Of a stretch of DNA of 59,420 bases, positions 43,633 through 51,617 are shown piece by piece. Within the stretch, counting starts at the first letter, position 1. Every line of letters begins with the position of its first letter. A model generated the notes under the pieces. The model worked only from the letters and a program-made list of their open reading frames with translations, had not been told where the DNA came from and ran no database searches. The translations under genes and the position numbers were made by a program. The DNA comes from Planctomycetota bacterium. Its GTDB lineage: Bacteria > Planctomycetota > Planctomycetia > Pirellulales > Lacipirellulaceae. The stretch covers positions 1 through 59,420 of the forward strand of contig JAADGV010000010.1 in NCBI GenBank assembly GCA_013152205.1, given 5' to 3'.

Positions 43633-44886
43633 CTACTCCTCCTGTGCGTTCATTTCCGAAGGCACGTCGGGAATGTTGGTAAACGCGATTCTCATAGGAG
43701 CTGCATTACGTGCTTCGTACATCGAAGCAAAGTAAACCGAGTTGGCGCCAAAGCGCTCGTTCACTGCGTCCATGGTTTGGGCGGCTACCAAGGCACGACG
43801 CTCCTCGAAAAACAACGAGGGCGTGGTGCTAACACCAGGAGTCAAATCAATCAGCGTGATCGCAGGCTGCAAGGGCCGACCTCCCGGCGGACGGCTTTGC
43901 CAAGCTTTTTCGAACGCCTTCAACATTGATGGCGTATCTTGGCAACGCCCCAGATACATCACCCGCTTCCATTTTGGCAAACCATTACAGTAAGCCAGCT
44001 TAACCACCAGTCGGGCGGCCCAATAATCGATCCGACGCAGCCTCATCGCCGCTTTGTGTAGCAAACGCACAAACACGGCACGGGCCCCTTCGTCGTTGCG
44101 AAGCTTTGGCGGCAAGACGTGCGAATGCCCCAGCGTTCGCCGTCGAGTCGCTTTTTCTCGACACTCTTCGCCTCGCAAACGATACCACCATTGCTCGCCA
44201 ACGATGCTTTGCCAAACATCGACCAGTTGCCGCTTCGAAAGCCCGCACAATTGTCGTGTCGTACGAATCCCCTTGCCCTCCAAACGGCGGCGCATGTTGC
44301 GACCGATGCCTGGGAAATCGGTCAACTCCAACGCATATAATCGCCGTGGCAACTCCTCGCGAGTGATCACCGAAAGCCCATTGGGCTTTTGCATATTGCT
44401 GGCGACTTTTGCTAAGAAACGATTCGGAGCTAATCCGACCGAACACCTCAAAGCCGTCCCTGCTTGATGGTAGATGGCCTCCTTCACCTCTTGGGCAAGC
44501 ATCACGGCTCGCCCCGTTTCTCGATGCTGCGGCGACAGCCGACAAACCATTTCGTCGATCGAGCAAACCTGCTCGACAGGCAACACCGTCTCGACCGCAG
44601 CGATAATCTGTTGGTGAATGCGAACATAGTTTTCATGTCGACCGGCGATCACCTGCAATTGCGGACAACGCCTACGCGCCTCGCCTACGTTGGTGCCCGT
44701 TTTTATGCCGTAGCGCCTCGCCTCGTAGCTTACCGCGATGCAGCAGGTGCGGTCAGTCATCGTCGGCACAACCACCACGGGCAGCCCCCGCAGCGCAGGC
44801 TGCAACTGCTGCTCCGCCGAGGCGAAGAACGCGTTCATATCCAGAAATAGCCAATCGACGAATAGCATACATTTGTACACTACCAT
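43633..44886 (-). CDS. dinB: Y-family DNA polymerase (DinB/Pol IV type)
   Basis: 417 residues (the second ATG at 44868 would give 411 and fits the family better; no ribosome binding site decides). Translesion polymerase. Catalytic motifs: FLDMNAFFASAEQQ (Asp in motif I), VSYEARRYGIKTGTNVGEARRRCP, and CSIDEMVCRLS (the Asp-Glu pair). The helix-hairpin-helix region LTDFPGIGRNMRRRLEGKGI and a C-terminal little-finger domain follow. The SIDE sequence of motif III is retained (usually SIDE/SVDE). It copies damaged DNA with low fidelity. It is a single gene, convergent to nothing close; the 5' region contains the repeat at 44954-45006. Confidence 0.88.
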   Translation of the reverse strand: MVVYKCMLFVDWLFLDMNAFFASAEQQLQPALRGLPVVVVPTMTDRTCCIAVSYEARRYGIKTGTNVGEARRRCPQLQVIAGRHENYVRIHQQIIAAVETVLPVEQVCSIDEMVCRLSPQHRETGRAVMLAQEVKEAIYHQAGTALRCSVGLAPNRFLAKVASNMQKPNGLSVITREELPRRLYALELTDFPGIGRNMRRRLEGKGIRTTRQLCGLSKRQLVDVWQSIVGEQWWYRLRGEECREKATRRRTLGHSHVLPPKLRNDEGARAVFVRLLHKAAMRLRRIDYWAARLVVKLAYCNGLPKWKRVMYLGRCQDTPSMLKAFEKAWQSRPPGGRPLQPAITLIDLTPGVSTTPSLFFEERRALVAAQTMDAVNERFGANSVYFASMYEARNAAPMRIAFTNIPDVPSEMNAQEE

Positions 44887-44953
44887 AATCTACGGGCGAA
44901 TCAAGACGGTTTCACTGATTTTCCTGGCTCGATTGCGATAAGGTAATAGTAGT

Positions 44954-45006
44954 CGGAGGCAGACTTGCCTCTGGGGCTCCTTGGACCGCGTGGCGGTCCG
45001 GCTGTG
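44954..45006. repeat. dispersed GGACCGC hairpin repeat, copy 3
   Basis: CGGAGGCAGACTTGCCTCTG then GGGCTCCTT then GGACCGCGTGGCGGTCC (44983-44999) and GGCTGTG. It aligns over its full length with 29362-29413, and its last 23 bases match copy 1 at 13866-13888 exactly. Two hairpins are formed: AGGCA/TGCCT and GGACCGC/GCGGTCC. Confidence 0.8.
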
Positions 45007-45086
45007 GCTGTTTGGCAAATGTGTGCGAAAACTGGTAAATTACTCTGCCCCTCGTTGCTTTGATTTACATGCCACGGAGAATGCCG

Positions 45087-46673
45087 ATGTTCGTTTTTTT
45101 CAGACAAGCCCTCGCAGTGCTTGCCCTTGTGCCATGCGTAGCTCTCAATTTGCACGCCGAAGACTCGTTGATACTGCATACTCGTAGTCGCGTAGAAACC
45201 GCCAAGTGGCAAGCCCCAGAAAGCCATACCAAGGTTGCTCTCCCCACGCACGACCGTCCGTTTACGCTGGAGTACAAAACCAAACGATGGGCCCCAGAAA
45301 AAACGGCGATCATTATCTGCGATATGTGGGATACCATGTGCTGCAAAATCCCAGCGGATCGCGTCGCCGAGATGGCTCCTCGGATGAACGAAGTCATCAC
45401 GGCCGCACGCAAACGGGGCGTACTTATCATTCACTCCCCCAGCGGGTCCATGGATTACTATCGCGATACTCCACAGCGAGCACTCTGCGCCAACGCACCA
45501 GAACTAGAAAGCGAAGTCCCACTGAAATGGAATCACTTGAACGAAGATATCGAACCCCCGCTGCCGATCGATGATTCAGACAATGGCTGGGAAGGCCCCG
45601 TCGCCGAAGGCCCGCCACCGCAAACTCATCAGCATGACGCAATCAAGATTGGCGAAGGCGATGCCATTGGCGACAGCAAAGACGTTTACTACCTGCTGCG
45701 GCAACGAGAAATTGAAAACGTCATCATCATGGGTGTTCACACCAATATGTGTGTCTTGGGACGACCGTTCGGGATACGGCAGTTGACTTACTTAGGATTC
45801 AATGTCGCGCTAATGCGTGACATGACCGACAGCCTTTACAACCCCGCCATGGAACCTAAGGTCAGCCACTATCGGGGCACGGAACTGGTGATCGAGCACA
45901 TCGAGAAATATTGGTGTCCAACCATTACCAGTACCGATTTCCTCAACAAACCGGCGTTCCGATTTGCCGGCGACCCTCGACCGCACATCGTCTTCATGGT
46001 GAGCGACGATCATTATCATACCGATAAAACGATCCCGCGATTCGCTCAATGGCTGCGCGAAGAACACCAACTCCACTGCACAATCCTCCACGGCGAAGGG
46101 CAGCACAATCTCCCAGGAATCGAAAATCTAGAAACCGCCCATGCGGCTGTCGTCTACGTCCGTCGTCTCGGCTTGCCCACGGCACAGGTTGCGGCACTGA
46201 AAAACTACGTCGCCTCAGGAAAACCGCTCCTCGGCATTCGCACAGCCAATCATGCGTTCACGATGCATCTCAAACCGCCTAAAGACTTTGTCTTGCCAGC
46301 AGGCGTCGCCGAGTGGAAAGAATTCGACGCCAACATTCTCGGCGGCAACTACCATGGCCACGGCCCGAACGAAGCGGGAACCGAGGTCGCGAATGTCGCG
46401 GAGGTCTCCGACCATCCGATTCTGAAAGGTGTCGCACCAAGCAACTGGCATAGCACAGGTTCGCTCTACTACCTAAGCCCCATCGCAAAAGATGCTACGC
46501 TGCTGATGCAAGGAAGTATCACCGACCGCACCGAGCCGCTCACCTGGATACGTCCTCGCAGCGAGTCGCACGGTAAGGTTTTTTACACCGGCCTAGGCCA
46601 CCCCGACGACTTCAAAACCCCAGCCTTCCGACAGTTAATGGTCAACGCCATCGATTGGGCCTTGGGAAAATAA
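45087..46673 (+). CDS. secreted isochorismatase-like hydrolase fused to a ThuA-like domain
   Basis: 528 residues. The start at 45087 is chosen because GGAGA lies 7 bases upstream, and it yields a signal peptide (FFRQALAVLALVPCVALNLHA). Residues ~65-285 are a cysteine hydrolase of the isochorismatase/nicotinamidase superfamily with catalytic Asp79 (IIICDMWDTMCC), Lys187 and Cys222 (GVHTNMCVLGRP). Residues ~300-528 resemble ThuA/trehalose-utilisation domains (PHIVFMVSDDHYHTDKTIPRFAQWL, GLPTAQVAALKNYVASGKPLLGIRTANHAF, YTGLGHPDDFKTPAFRQLMVNAIDWAL). Such fusions suggest processing of a sugar amide or lactam outside the cytoplasm (inference). It precedes the DUF1549/1553 gene. Confidence 0.85.
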   Translation: MFVFFRQALAVLALVPCVALNLHAEDSLILHTRSRVETAKWQAPESHTKVALPTHDRPFTLEYKTKRWAPEKTAIIICDMWDTMCCKIPADRVAEMAPRMNEVITAARKRGVLIIHSPSGSMDYYRDTPQRALCANAPELESEVPLKWNHLNEDIEPPLPIDDSDNGWEGPVAEGPPPQTHQHDAIKIGEGDAIGDSKDVYYLLRQREIENVIIMGVHTNMCVLGRPFGIRQLTYLGFNVALMRDMTDSLYNPAMEPKVSHYRGTELVIEHIEKYWCPTITSTDFLNKPAFRFAGDPRPHIVFMVSDDHYHTDKTIPRFAQWLREEHQLHCTILHGEGQHNLPGIENLETAHAAVVYVRRLGLPTAQVAALKNYVASGKPLLGIRTANHAFTMHLKPPKDFVLPAGVAEWKEFDANILGGNYHGHGPNEAGTEVANVAEVSDHPILKGVAPSNWHSTGSLYYLSPIAKDATLLMQGSITDRTEPLTWIRPRSESHGKVFYTGLGHPDDFKTPAFRQLMVNAIDWALGK

Positions 46674-46693
46674 GGTGCGTCTCCCCGCAATAA

Positions 46694-46718
46694 GACGATT
46701 GCAAAGTTGGCAATCGTC
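46694..46718 (+). terminator. hairpin downstream of the isochorismatase-ThuA gene
   Basis: GACGATTGC (46694-46702) and GCAATCGTC (46710-46718) form a 9-bp stem with a 7-base loop, 21 bases after the stop. The T-run starts 17 bases later, so it is not a classical terminator; it may also be a dispersed palindrome. Confidence 0.45.
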
Positions 46719-46740
46719 CTACTCCCTGCTGGAAACTTTT

Positions 46741-46770
46741 TTGCAATGTAAGCATCAACCGTGATACAAT
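46741..46770 (+). promoter_or_regulatory. sigma70-type promoter for the DUF1549/1553 unit
   Basis: TTGCAA (46741-46746), 18-base spacer, TACAAT (46765-46770). Predicted start near 46777, about 50 bases before the ATG at 46826. Confidence 0.5.
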
Positions 46771-46825
46771 TCCCGAAACACTACTTCTGGTTATCCGTCT
46801 GGTTCAACCAAGGGCACAAGTAAAA

Positions 46826-49750
46826 ATGGGTCTCGATCCCCGATTCATTCTTGTTGTGGGGGCGATGTTCTCATCGGCATTCGTCTCCCAGCGTGTTACT
46901 CTCGCTGCTGACGAAACGGCTCAAGCAACTTTTTTTCATGAACAAGTCGAGCCGATTCTAGTTGGCCACTGCTTGGAATGTCACGGAGCCGAACGCAAGG
47001 GTGACCTCGATCTGCGTAGCCTCACCACGGCCATCGAAGGGGGCGAAAGTGGCCCCAGCCTAGAGCCGGGCGACCCCGAGGCAAGCCTACTCTTCGACCA
47101 TATTTCCAGCGAAGAGATGCCGCCGAAAAAGCCGCTGACGACCGAACAGATTGCCAAGATTAAACAGTGGATCGTCGACGGGGCATACTATCCAGCTCAA
47201 CCTCTCGACCCGTTTGCGTTTACCACCGACCAGCGTGCCGGTTTCGACTGGTGGTCGATTCAGCCACTGGCGAAGCCCGAACCACCATCGCCTACGGGGC
47301 TCCCCGGTACTTGGGCCAGCAATCCGATCGATCGTTTTGTTTTTGCAAAACTGGCCGAAAAGAGTTTGGCCCCGTCTCCTGCTGCCACGCCACGCACACT
47401 CATTCGACGTGCCACCTACGACCTGACCGGCTTGCCACCCACCCCCATAGAAGTAAAAACCTTTCTCGACGAATGCCAAAGCGAAACGGGCCATAGCGAT
47501 CAAGTCGGAAATGGTGCCTACGAAAAGCTCGTCGACCGGTTGCTTGCTTCTCCCCGATATGGCGAACATTGGGGCCGCCACTGGCTCGATGTGGTTCGCT
47601 TCGGCGAGAGTACGGGATTTGAACGCAACGTCATTATCAACAACGCTTGGCCATTCCGCGACTACGTGATTCGTTCGCTGAATGAAGATAAACCCTTCGA
47701 TCAATTTACCCGAGAGCACTTGGCCGGCGATGTCCTAGGGCGAGGAGATCCGGCGGTCGAAATTGGCACCACCTTTTTGGTGTGTGGGCCATACGACAAT
47801 GTCGGAAACCAAGACCCAGTGCAAGTCAAACAAATTCGCGCGAACACGATCGATGAAATCATACGCACCACTGGCGAAACCTTTCTCGGCCTCACGGTCG
47901 GTTGTGCCCGTTGCCACGACCACAAATTCGATCCGATCTCGCAGCAAGACTATTACAGTCTGTACTCGACCTTCGCCGGCACCTTTCACGGCAGCCGTGT
48001 CATCGCCACCGACGAACAGAAACAAGAAGTCGCCGCCCAGCGCAAGCCACTCGATGCCGCGTTGACAGAACTGCGTGCAAAGCAAAACGCTCTCAACAAA
48101 GCAATTCTAGCCCGCGCAGAACAAAAGGCCTCGCAATACGCCGTCAAATGGACACGCCCGGCGGTCGACCGCAAAAAAACCGAAGAGACGTTCGCCGCTG
48201 TCGAAACACAGCATGTCCGGCTGGTGTGCGAAGGCATCGACACCAATCCGGCTGCAAAAGCAGGCTACAAACTCGAAGAGTTTGAGATTTGGACGGCTGG
48301 AGAATCTCCGCAAAACGTCGCCCTAGCCATTCGTGGCGCCCAGGCCAAGGGAAGCAGCAGAGTGGCTCAAGATTTTGCCGGGGCCTACGGAGCCGAACTG
48401 ACCATCGATGGCAGTTACGGGGCACGATGGCAAGCAAGTTCCGCCGAGTTGACCATCACCTTGGCAAAGCCTGAAAAGATCGACCGCGTAGTTTTCTATA
48501 GCGACCGCTCGGGGGCGGCCGGAAGTCACTCGGTCGCTGCTTTTCTTTGCGAGTACCGCGTCGAAATTTCTTCTGATGGCAAACAGTGGACCGAGGTAGC
48601 TAATTCTCACGATCGAAAGCCCGCCAACCCTGCCCATCGCCGCCATCGGTTAGCACTTTCGGAAACCACGCCCGACGAACGACAACAGCTTGCTGCTTTG
48701 TCTGGTGAAATCGGCAGCGTATCTGCGAAACTTGCCGCCGTGCCGAAGCTCGATTCGTGGTGGATCGGGAACCCAAAACAACCGAAAGGCCCCTTCCATG
48801 TTTTCCTAGGCGGAGATCCTCAGCGGCTTGGCAACGCGGTACTGCCGGCAAGCCTCACCACACTGGCCAAGATGGCAAACAATTACCAACTCGACAACGA
48901 CTCGCCAGAAAGCGCCCGACGCCAAGCCCTTGCCAACTGGTTGACTGACGAAAACAATCCACTGACGCCCCGCGTACTGGCCAACCGTTTGTGGCACTAC
49001 CATTTTGGCACCGGGATTGTCGATACCCCCAGCGACTTTGGTTTTATGGGCGGACGTCCCACGCACCCCAGGCTCCTCGATTGGCTCGCCAACCAAGTAC
49101 ACACAAACGGTTGGCGTATAAAACCACTACACAAACTGTTGATGCTGTCTCAAACTTACCGCCAAGCAGGCGACTTCCGCGACGCCGAGGCAGCCATTGA
49201 TGCTAGTGCTCGCTACCTCTGGCGTTTTCCGCCCCGGCGACTCTCAGCCGAAGAAATCCGCGACAGCATGTTACTCGCTGCCAACCAACTCAACACAGCA
49301 ATGGGCGGCCCCGGATTTCGGCTTTACGACTATTGGGAAGACAACGTCGCCACGTACGATCCACTAAAAAAATACAGCCCAGCGACCTACCGGCGAAGTG
49401 TCTATCACCAAAACGCCCGCGCTGCTCGTGTTGACCTGATGTCGGAGTACGACACCCCCGACTGTGCCTTTTCGACGCCCCGCCGCGCATCGACAACCAC
49501 CCCCTTGCAAGCGCTGACCCTGATGAACCACAGCTTTACCATCGACATGGCCAATGCGCTGACGGCTCGTATCGAACAAGAATCGTCCGAAGATCAAAGC
49601 AAAGCAATCCAGCAGGCATTTCTCTTGGTTTTCTCACGTCCCTGCGACGACCAAGAACTGTCAGCCGCCCAACAGTTTGTCAGCGAACATGGCTTGCCCG
49701 CCTTTTGCCGAGCCTTGTTCAACGCAAACGAATTCATCTACATCAACTAA
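46826..49750 (+). CDS. PSCyt1/DUF1549/DUF1553 planctomycete cytochrome-type protein
   Basis: 974 residues with a signal peptide (VVGAMFSSAFVSQRVTLAAD). The N-terminal c-type heme motif is CLECH (Cys49, Cys52, His53) in the PSCyt1 region, with EEMPPKKPLTTEQIAKIKQWIVDGA. DUF1549 follows (NPIDRFVFAKL...LIRRATYDLTGLPPTPIEV...HWGRHWLDVVRFGES), including a second CARCHDHKFDP heme motif. Then comes an inserted discoidin-like (F5/8 type C) module at about 465-610 (VRLVCEGIDTNP..ELTIDGSYGARW..DRVVFYSDRSG), and DUF1553 at the C-terminus (NPLTPRVLANRLWHYHFGTGIVDTPSDFG, RRLSAEEIRDSMLLAANQL). It is paired with a DUF1501 gene, the usual partner. The pair is thought to act in periplasmic polysaccharide degradation; the exact reaction is unknown. 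Confidence 0.93.
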   Translation: MGLDPRFILVVGAMFSSAFVSQRVTLAADETAQATFFHEQVEPILVGHCLECHGAERKGDLDLRSLTTAIEGGESGPSLEPGDPEASLLFDHISSEEMPPKKPLTTEQIAKIKQWIVDGAYYPAQPLDPFAFTTDQRAGFDWWSIQPLAKPEPPSPTGLPGTWASNPIDRFVFAKLAEKSLAPSPAATPRTLIRRATYDLTGLPPTPIEVKTFLDECQSETGHSDQVGNGAYEKLVDRLLASPRYGEHWGRHWLDVVRFGESTGFERNVIINNAWPFRDYVIRSLNEDKPFDQFTREHLAGDVLGRGDPAVEIGTTFLVCGPYDNVGNQDPVQVKQIRANTIDEIIRTTGETFLGLTVGCARCHDHKFDPISQQDYYSLYSTFAGTFHGSRVIATDEQKQEVAAQRKPLDAALTELRAKQNALNKAILARAEQKASQYAVKWTRPAVDRKKTEETFAAVETQHVRLVCEGIDTNPAAKAGYKLEEFEIWTAGESPQNVALAIRGAQAKGSSRVAQDFAGAYGAELTIDGSYGARWQASSAELTITLAKPEKIDRVVFYSDRSGAAGSHSVAAFLCEYRVEISSDGKQWTEVANSHDRKPANPAHRRHRLALSETTPDERQQLAALSGEIGSVSAKLAAVPKLDSWWIGNPKQPKGPFHVFLGGDPQRLGNAVLPASLTTLAKMANNYQLDNDSPESARRQALANWLTDENNPLTPRVLANRLWHYHFGTGIVDTPSDFGFMGGRPTHPRLLDWLANQVHTNGWRIKPLHKLLMLSQTYRQAGDFRDAEAAIDASARYLWRFPPRRLSAEEIRDSMLLAANQLNTAMGGPGFRLYDYWEDNVATYDPLKKYSPATYRRSVYHQNARAARVDLMSEYDTPDCAFSTPRRASTTTPLQALTLMNHSFTIDMANALTARIEQESSEDQSKAIQQAFLLVFSRPCDDQELSAAQQFVSEHGLPAFCRALFNANEFIYIN

Positions 49751-49977
49751 TACTACTGCGCCAGGTTGAACCACAACGACACAACGAACACGACGAAAGA
49801 AGGACGAATTTTTCGTAATACCCTCAATGCAAAACCTACCAAAACGCTATACCTGTTGTTTCCTATGATAATCTCTCTCATTTGAATCGATTGGCGAACG
49901 ACTTCAAGTTTACCTACTCGATTCACGTCGTGGCCGTTGTGTCGTTGTGGTTAACATGACCCTGCGATGTAGTACTA
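49748..49977. repeat. CACAACG-type fold-back element, copy 1
   Basis: The ends TAATACTAC and GTAGTACTA are inverted. The arms AACCACAACGACACAACG (49769-49786) and CGTTGTGTCGTTGTGGTT (49935-49952) are perfect inverted repeats, followed inward by CACGACG/CGTCGTG. The spacer shares blocks with the copy at 56945-57187. The element starts at the stop codon (TAA) of the DUF1553 gene. Confidence 0.8.
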
Positions 49978-50047
49978 ACACCTCAAACTGAAAATGCCGG
50001 CCTGATTCGCGGGCTCCCTTCTTTTTGATCTGAGTAACACAATCATT

Positions 50048-51538
50048 ATGAATTCATCATCCAGCCATCAGTTACGCAAGTTAGTTCGCGGCGTAGTCTC
50101 TCGCCGTGGATTCCTTGGGAACATCTACTCCGGCTTGGCAGGAATCGGCGTTGCTCATCTTTTGGCGAACGAAATCGCCGCAGCAGACAGCGCCGCGACC
50201 GTGCCTACAAACACATTAGAGTGGCAGCCGGGGCAGGGGATGACGCATTTTGCCCCGCGGGCCAAACGGGTGCTGCAAATCTTCTGTCCCGGCGCCGCCT
50301 CACACCTCGACCTCTGGGAGCACAAACCGTCGCTAGAAAAATACGATGGCAAACCACTCCCGGGCGAAGAAGGGGTTCTCAGCTTCCAAGGCAAAAACGG
50401 CCCGTTGATGCGAAGCCCCTGGCCATTCAAACCAGCGGGCGAAACCGGAAAAATGATCTCGTCGATGCTCCCGCACATGGCCAAGCACATCGACGACATT
50501 GCATTCATCCATTCGATGACCTCAAAAACCAACACCCACGGCCCTGGCTGCGTCTTTATGAACACGGGCGAAGACACCGAGGGCTTTCCTGGCGTCGGTG
50601 CCTGGATGAGTTATGCCTTGGGCAGTGCGAACGAAAACTTGCCGACCTATGTCGCCATACCCGACATGCGTGGTGAACCGCCAAACGGCAAAGCCAATTG
50701 GAGCAACGGCTTTCTTCCTGCGCAGCATCAAGCGATCGTCATGAGCGATCAAAACTCGATTCGCAGTCTAGAATTGCCAGATAGCGTGTCGACTCAAGAA
50801 GAAAAAGCTACCCGCGAATTTTTGCAAACACTTAACCAACGACATTTAGAGGCCAATGCAGGCAATAGCGAATTACGCGCTCGAATGGCCGCCTATGAGT
50901 TAGCCGCTCGCATGCAACTTTCTGCGCCCGAGGTCTCCGATCTTGCTGCCGAATCAAGCGCGGCACACCATCTCTACGGCACCGCAGACACCAACAAACA
51001 AAAAGCGGCCTATGCCCGCAATTGCCTGCTGGCCCGTCGGCTACTTGAACGCGGGGTTCGCTATGTAAGCCTTTACTGTGCGTCGCGAGCATCGGGCGTC
51101 GACGGACTCCTAAACTGGGACGCCCACAAGACGATCAAGCCCGACTACGAACGTCATTGCCCCGTCTTCGATCAACCGACGGCAGCGCTGCTCACCGACC
51201 TCAAGCAACGCGGGCTGTTGGACGATACACTCGTTCTCTGGACAACCGAATTCGGCCGCATGCCCACTCGTCAAGAAGGCACCACCGGACGCGACCACAA
51301 CCCCGACGGCTTTACCTGTTGGATGATGGGCGCCGGCGTAAAGCCCGGCGTCAGCTACGGCGCCACCGACGAATTCGGACGACGTGCGGCGATCAACCCA
51401 ACCACGGTTTGGGATTTCTATGCCACGGTGAATCACATCCTAGGCTTCGACCACCAGCGTCTCACCTACTACCACAACGGCCTCGACCGACGGCTCACCA
51501 GCGTCCACGGCAACGTGATCCAAGAAATTCTCGCTTGA
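50048..51538 (+). CDS. DUF1501 family protein with Tat-type signal
   Basis: 496 residues. An N-terminal RGVVSRRGFLGNIYSGLAGIGVAHLLANE motif is a twin-arginine type signal. The mature part matches DUF1501, related to the alkaline-phosphatase/sulfatase superfamily: RVLQIFCPGAASHLDLWEHKPSLEKYDGKPLPG, SSMLPHMAKHIDDIAFIHSMTSKTNTHGPGCVFMNTG, and LVLWTTEFGRMPTRQEGTTGRDHNPDGFTCWMMGAGVKPG with the conserved metal-site residues. The substrate is not known. It forms a unit with the upstream cytochrome-type gene and the downstream propeller. Confidence 0.93.
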   Translation: MNSSSSHQLRKLVRGVVSRRGFLGNIYSGLAGIGVAHLLANEIAAADSAATVPTNTLEWQPGQGMTHFAPRAKRVLQIFCPGAASHLDLWEHKPSLEKYDGKPLPGEEGVLSFQGKNGPLMRSPWPFKPAGETGKMISSMLPHMAKHIDDIAFIHSMTSKTNTHGPGCVFMNTGEDTEGFPGVGAWMSYALGSANENLPTYVAIPDMRGEPPNGKANWSNGFLPAQHQAIVMSDQNSIRSLELPDSVSTQEEKATREFLQTLNQRHLEANAGNSELRARMAAYELAARMQLSAPEVSDLAAESSAAHHLYGTADTNKQKAAYARNCLLARRLLERGVRYVSLYCASRASGVDGLLNWDAHKTIKPDYERHCPVFDQPTAALLTDLKQRGLLDDTLVLWTTEFGRMPTRQEGTTGRDHNPDGFTCWMMGAGVKPGVSYGATDEFGRRAAINPTTVWDFYATVNHILGFDHQRLTYYHNGLDRRLTSVHGNVIQEILA

Positions 51539-51617
51539 GAGACGCCCTAGAAACGATTGTTTTGAGTGCATCAGAGCATCCAGTATTCGTCCCCCCTTCT
51601 TATTCAGAGATTCCGAG

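Noticed and set aside
46694..46740. Classical intrinsic terminator after the isochorismatase-ThuA gene
   Set aside because: The stem is good, but the T-run begins 17 bases later, so only a low-confidence hairpin is recorded.
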